In this document: piece after piece, positions 5,594 through 8,244 of the stretch
How the letters are laid out: the number at the start of each line of letters is the position of its first letter
How positions within the stretch are numbered: the stretch's first letter is position 1
DNA from: Opitutia bacterium
Lineage (GTDB): Bacteria > Verrucomicrobiota > Verrucomicrobiia > Opitutales > UBA953
Reading direction: 5' to 3'
Assembly (NCBI GenBank): GCA_947460445.1
Contig: CANHHS010000067.1
Span: 1-8,244 of the forward strand
Length of the DNA: 8,244 bases
Notes under the pieces: model-generated
Seen by the model: only the letters and a program-made list of their open reading frames with translations
Databases searched by the model: none
What the model was told of the DNA's origin: nothing
Made by a program: the position numbers and the translations under genes

Positions 5594-7879
5594 TCGTAGC
5601 CAACTCAGGAAGGACTCGTCGTCGACGAGGACTTCTGGGTCGCCGTATTCGGGTGAAAGAGCGGCGCGGTAGGTTTCGGCTCCGAATCTTCGGCAGTGTA
5701 AGAGGACACGTGCACTTTGTCCGGGGGCTCGGACGAGACGTCCCAGTGCTTGGTTTACTTTGCGCATACCTGGGCGCACATACGCTAAAGCGAACGGATC
5801 TTCTGCGCCCGCTTGTTCAAACATCTTACGCCGTGCCTCTTGCAGCGCATTGACCTCAGGAAGGGCGGGTCCGATGACGACGGCAGTCCCGATTCGTCCA
5901 CCGAGTAAATCGATGCCTTCCCCGAGGGCACCACCGACAATCAGACAGAGAATTGAACCCGGTTGTAGCGATTGGTCGAGGAAGCGGCTCATGCCATCGG
6001 GACGTAATCCGCGCGGCTGGGTTGCAATCAGCGCACGCGGGTTTGTTGCTTTCAAAACAGCGGCAACTGACTCGGCATATTTATAGGAAGGAAAAAATGC
6101 CGCCACCGGTCCTTCCGCTTCGGCGAGTTGAGCTAATGTCTCTGCCGTCTTGGCGTGATGTTGTTCGCGGGTTTTGTAGCGCGTATCCACACGACCATCA
6201 ATGGCCACGCGGTAGGCTTCATGGCGCCATGGCGCAAGTGCATCGATGCGAACAAGATTTTCGGGCTCAAGTCCGCAATCAGCGGCGAGCGCTCCGCGTG
6301 GACCCGGTGTACCTGTCAGCAAAAGTGTGTGCGCTTGTTGCTGCAGGCGTTCGCCGATAGTTTTTGCGGCGGTTAAGCAATCGAGGTGCAAGGTGCTACC
6401 TTCGGGTGACCATAACAACCAGCCAGCATCCATAGATTCAAGGCGTGCCTGCCAGAGCACGGCATTCATGGCTACCCGCGCAGCTCTTTCGGGCAGAGTG
6501 TCAACGTCGAGCGGATGTTCAGCAGCGAGAACGATGAATCGATCAGCATGTCCGCTAGCCTCTAAGCGATCATCGGGGTCGACTGCATCTGCTTTCGGTA
6601 AGCGTTGGAGAAAAGCCGACCAAGCGAGTAGGGCATCAATCCATTGCCGAGGCGCTTGGGCCGTTGCGAGTTCGTTGGCAGCATCTTCGACGGCTGTCGC
6701 ATTGGCGCTGAGTGAAAGGCATTCAGCAACGCGCTCGGGTAAGTTATGGGCTTCGTCGACAATCAGTACGTGGTCGCTTTCGAACCAACCCGGGAGCAGT
6801 TCGAGTGCGGGGCGCTGAGCGGGTGAAAAGAGATAGTTATAGTCACAGATGACGACGTCGGCCTCTGCCACCATCGCTTTAGTAATCAACCAAGGAGGGA
6901 CTTTTGCCATCCGTCCGAGTTGTCGCACGAGTCCCAAATCAGCACCCTGTTCTAAAAGTTTAGCGGGTATGATTCCTGCTTTAGCCCAATTTCGCCGAAT
7001 ATCTGTCGGGTCGTCCGGCATGCCTTCAAGTTCATGTTCGATGCGTGGACGTAAAACGACTGCCCGCAATTCTTTGGAGGTAGCGAGGCGGCGGAGTTCT
7101 GTAATGACCTGGAGTTGTCCCGTACCCTTGCCAGTGACATACATTAATTTCCCAGCGCGCCCTGAGCGTAGCAACGAGAGGCCATGTCGAAGGGATGACG
7201 AAGTTTTTCCAAATCCGGTCGGTGCAACGAAGAGACGTAATGGATTCCCCGTGCTTGCTTCTAGTTCTTCGCCAGCGGTTAGCCACTCGGGCCGAGGGTC
7301 GGCAAAAGGTAATCGGTCGGGTAGGGCGAGCAGTCGTGCGTGTGACTCGCGGCGATTCTCGGCATGCGCTGCAATCGCTTCCGCCTGCGACAGCAGCGCT
7401 TGTTCCGCCATCTCATCGAGGGCAACGGCTTGGACGGTGCCATCAGCGGGATCGACGAAAACAACTTCGCCGGTCACTGATTTCACTTCGGGTCGAATGC
7501 GAGCGGCATGACAGTAAACTGCGAGCTGTAGAAAATGGTGTGGGTAGCGCTCGCGCAATTTTCCGGGTGCACGCGGCAGTCCGCCAAGGACAGTTTTGAT
7601 TTCCCGAATGCAGACATCACCGTTCGTTTCGCGCCATTGGTCTGCACGACCCGCGATAGCTAATGTCCAGCCCAGCGACTTAATTTCGCAGGCTACACTG
7701 ACTTCAAACTGCCAGCCATCGTTCGTGGATTCAGCTTGTTGGCGTAGTGTTTCATGCCACTGACGACCAGCTTCGGCTCGCCATGCAGGTACGCTTGCCC
7801 CTGTGGCAGGTCCAGGTCGGAACGTTGCAAAACTTTGAGCGCTCAAGTCAATGCGCCAAGCCTTGGTATCGATGCGCAT
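5588..7879 (-). CDS. PD-(D/E)XK nuclease-XPD/DinG-type helicase fusion, iron-sulfur cysteines absent
   Basis: A predicted DNA-processing enzyme of 763 residues; its pathway is unknown. The N-terminal 1-180 looks like a RecB/Cas4-type nuclease: GRAD (Asp80), EIK (Glu93, Lys95), and Gln118 with Tyr122 in FLQLAVY. The helicase part has Walker A APTGFGKT (219-226), motif Ia YVTGKGTG (247-254), ADVVICDYNYL (340-350) and DEAH (375-378). It continues with LLLTGTPGP (519-527, matching XPD's SGTLSP), motif V GEGIDLLGG (653-661) and motif VI QALGRLVR (710-717). XPD/DinG enzymes usually have four cluster-binding cysteines between Walker A and DEAH. Here only Cys345 lies there, next to motif II, and the nuclease part also lacks a Cas4 cysteine set. 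All helicase motifs look intact, so this does not look like decay. Its ATG overlaps the upstream stop as TAATG and has no Shine-Dalgarno. It converges on the nitroreductase. Confidence 0.85.
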   Translation of the reverse strand: MRIDTKAWRIDLSAQSFATFRPGPATGASVPAWRAEAGRQWHETLRQQAESTNDGWQFEVSVACEIKSLGWTLAIAGRADQWRETNGDVCIREIKTVLGGLPRAPGKLRERYPHHFLQLAVYCHAARIRPEVKSVTGEVVFVDPADGTVQAVALDEMAEQALLSQAEAIAAHAENRRESHARLLALPDRLPFADPRPEWLTAGEELEASTGNPLRLFVAPTGFGKTSSSLRHGLSLLRSGRAGKLMYVTGKGTGQLQVITELRRLATSKELRAVVLRPRIEHELEGMPDDPTDIRRNWAKAGIIPAKLLEQGADLGLVRQLGRMAKVPPWLITKAMVAEADVVICDYNYLFSPAQRPALELLPGWFESDHVLIVDEAHNLPERVAECLSLSANATAVEDAANELATAQAPRQWIDALLAWSAFLQRLPKADAVDPDDRLEASGHADRFIVLAAEHPLDVDTLPERAARVAMNAVLWQARLESMDAGWLLWSPEGSTLHLDCLTAAKTIGERLQQQAHTLLLTGTPGPRGALAADCGLEPENLVRIDALAPWRHEAYRVAIDGRVDTRYKTREQHHAKTAETLAQLAEAEGPVAAFFPSYKYAESVAAVLKATNPRALIATQPRGLRPDGMSRFLDQSLQPGSILCLIVGGALGEGIDLLGGRIGTAVVIGPALPEVNALQEARRKMFEQAGAEDPFALAYVRPGMRKVNQALGRLVRAPGQSARVLLHCRRFGAETYRAALSPEYGDPEVLVDDESFLSWLRS

Positions 7880-8244
7880 TAGGGGAGTACGTAATGGACT
7901 TCACCCACTGCCCAGCGTTCTAAATCTTGGGCAAGATCTTGGACATCTGCCGTGCTAGCTGATTGAGCGTCGAGCGGTTGCGAAAGGACGCCCGTAGCGA
8001 TTTCACGACGACTCCCGAGTCGGCCAAGCCAGTCAGCCTCTACAGGCCATCCTCCATCTTTTAATAATAACCAGAGGGCTTTGACGTACGCTGCGTCCGG
8101 GCGCGGACGATCTGCCATGGCGTGTAAGGTCTCGCGGGTAATTTGGAAAGCAACGGGGGCGGATTCGGGAGGTGGCGGGTTGCGACGAATAATGCCTGCA
8201 AGTCGACTCGCACGCTCGAGTGCTGTATGACTTTTTCCTAAACC
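7879..8244 (-). CDS. C-terminal part of an unrecognised protein coupled to the helicase
   Basis: The frame is open from the right window edge to the TAA at 7881-7879, giving 121 residues. I do not recognise the family. The first visible residues are GLGKSHTALERASRLAG, resembling the end of a P-loop, but too little is visible to call one. A proline run (PPPP, residues 23-26) follows, then a helical region with LWLLLKDGGWPVEADWLG (from about residue 55) and a possible helix-turn-helix-like stretch WLGRLGSRREIATGVL. It ends ERWAVGEVHYVLP. The first visible Met is at 8118, which would give 79 residues. The open frame before it carries no stop and has similar codon use, so the gene probably starts outside the window. 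The stop overlaps the helicase ATG by one base, so a shared operon and possibly a shared pathway are likely. Relatives of the helicase can sit beside VRR-NUC nucleases (from memory), but this C-terminus does not resemble one. Confidence 0.65.
   Translation of the reverse strand, partial: GLGKSHTALERASRLAGIIRRNPPPPESAPVAFQITRETLHAMADRPRPDAAYVKALWLLLKDGGWPVEADWLGRLGSRREIATGVLSQPLDAQSASTADVQDLAQDLERWAVGEVHYVLP

Noticed and set aside
6246..7511. Two plus-strand open frames (6246-6818 and 6849-7511) inside the helicase gene
   Set aside because: Ser/Arg/Ala-rich translations typical of antisense shadows of a GC-rich-third-position gene; no recognisable domain, and the helicase frame is intact.
5588..7879. 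CRISPR Cas4 or Cas3-like assignment of the nuclease-helicase
   Set aside because: No CRISPR repeats or other cas genes are visible, the helicase motifs are XPD/DinG-like rather than Cas3-like, there is no HD domain, and the Cas4 cysteines are absent.
7879..8244. VRR-NUC (FAN1-like) nuclease as identity of the upstream gene
   Set aside because: Such nucleases can neighbour related helicases, but the visible C-terminus lacks the expected Glu-x-Lys core and C-terminal strand.

Overview
This window is a compact, gene-dense stretch from a Gram-negative-type bacterium. A cytoplasmic lipoprotein-export ABC ATPase with an FtsX/LolC-type permease implies an outer membrane. The genes have moderate GC, and five of the seven visible starts lack a clear Shine-Dalgarno sequence. 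The lysyl-tRNA synthetase sequence (a PPAGGLGVGIDR motif 3 region and an FPTLRPE ending) and the single-permease Lol pair are, from memory, compatible with the Verrucomicrobiota/Planctomycetota group. That placement is a tentative inference. No mobile element, CRISPR array, tRNA or rRNA was seen, and no gap between genes exceeds 300 bases; the largest is the 183-base divergent region at 1311-1493.

Region 1 (1-1310, minus strand) is a folate/thymidylate pair: thymidylate synthase (thyA) followed after only 2 bases by dihydrofolate reductase (folA), which runs off the left edge a few codons before its expected end. ThyA makes dTMP and oxidises methylene-tetrahydrofolate to dihydrofolate; FolA reduces the dihydrofolate back to tetrahydrofolate.

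Region 2 (1494-5574, plus strand) diverges from thyA. It holds lysS (class II lysyl-tRNA synthetase), an FtsX/LolC-type lipoprotein-release permease (17-base gap), the LolD-type ATPase (8-base overlap) and an NfsB-like nitroreductase. The first three look like an operon. The nitroreductase may also have its own promoter directly upstream, possibly giving a leaderless message.

Region 3 (5588-8244, minus strand) converges on the nitroreductase with a 13-base gap. It holds a 763-residue fusion of a RecB/Cas4-like PD-(D/E)XK nuclease domain to an XPD/DinG-type helicase. Its start overlaps the stop of an unrecognised upstream gene (TAATG), so the two are probably translationally coupled. The helicase lacks the four iron-sulfur-cluster cysteines expected in this family. 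This two-gene DNA-processing module is the least ordinary part of the window. Everything else is housekeeping, and I see no convincing new defence or mobile system.
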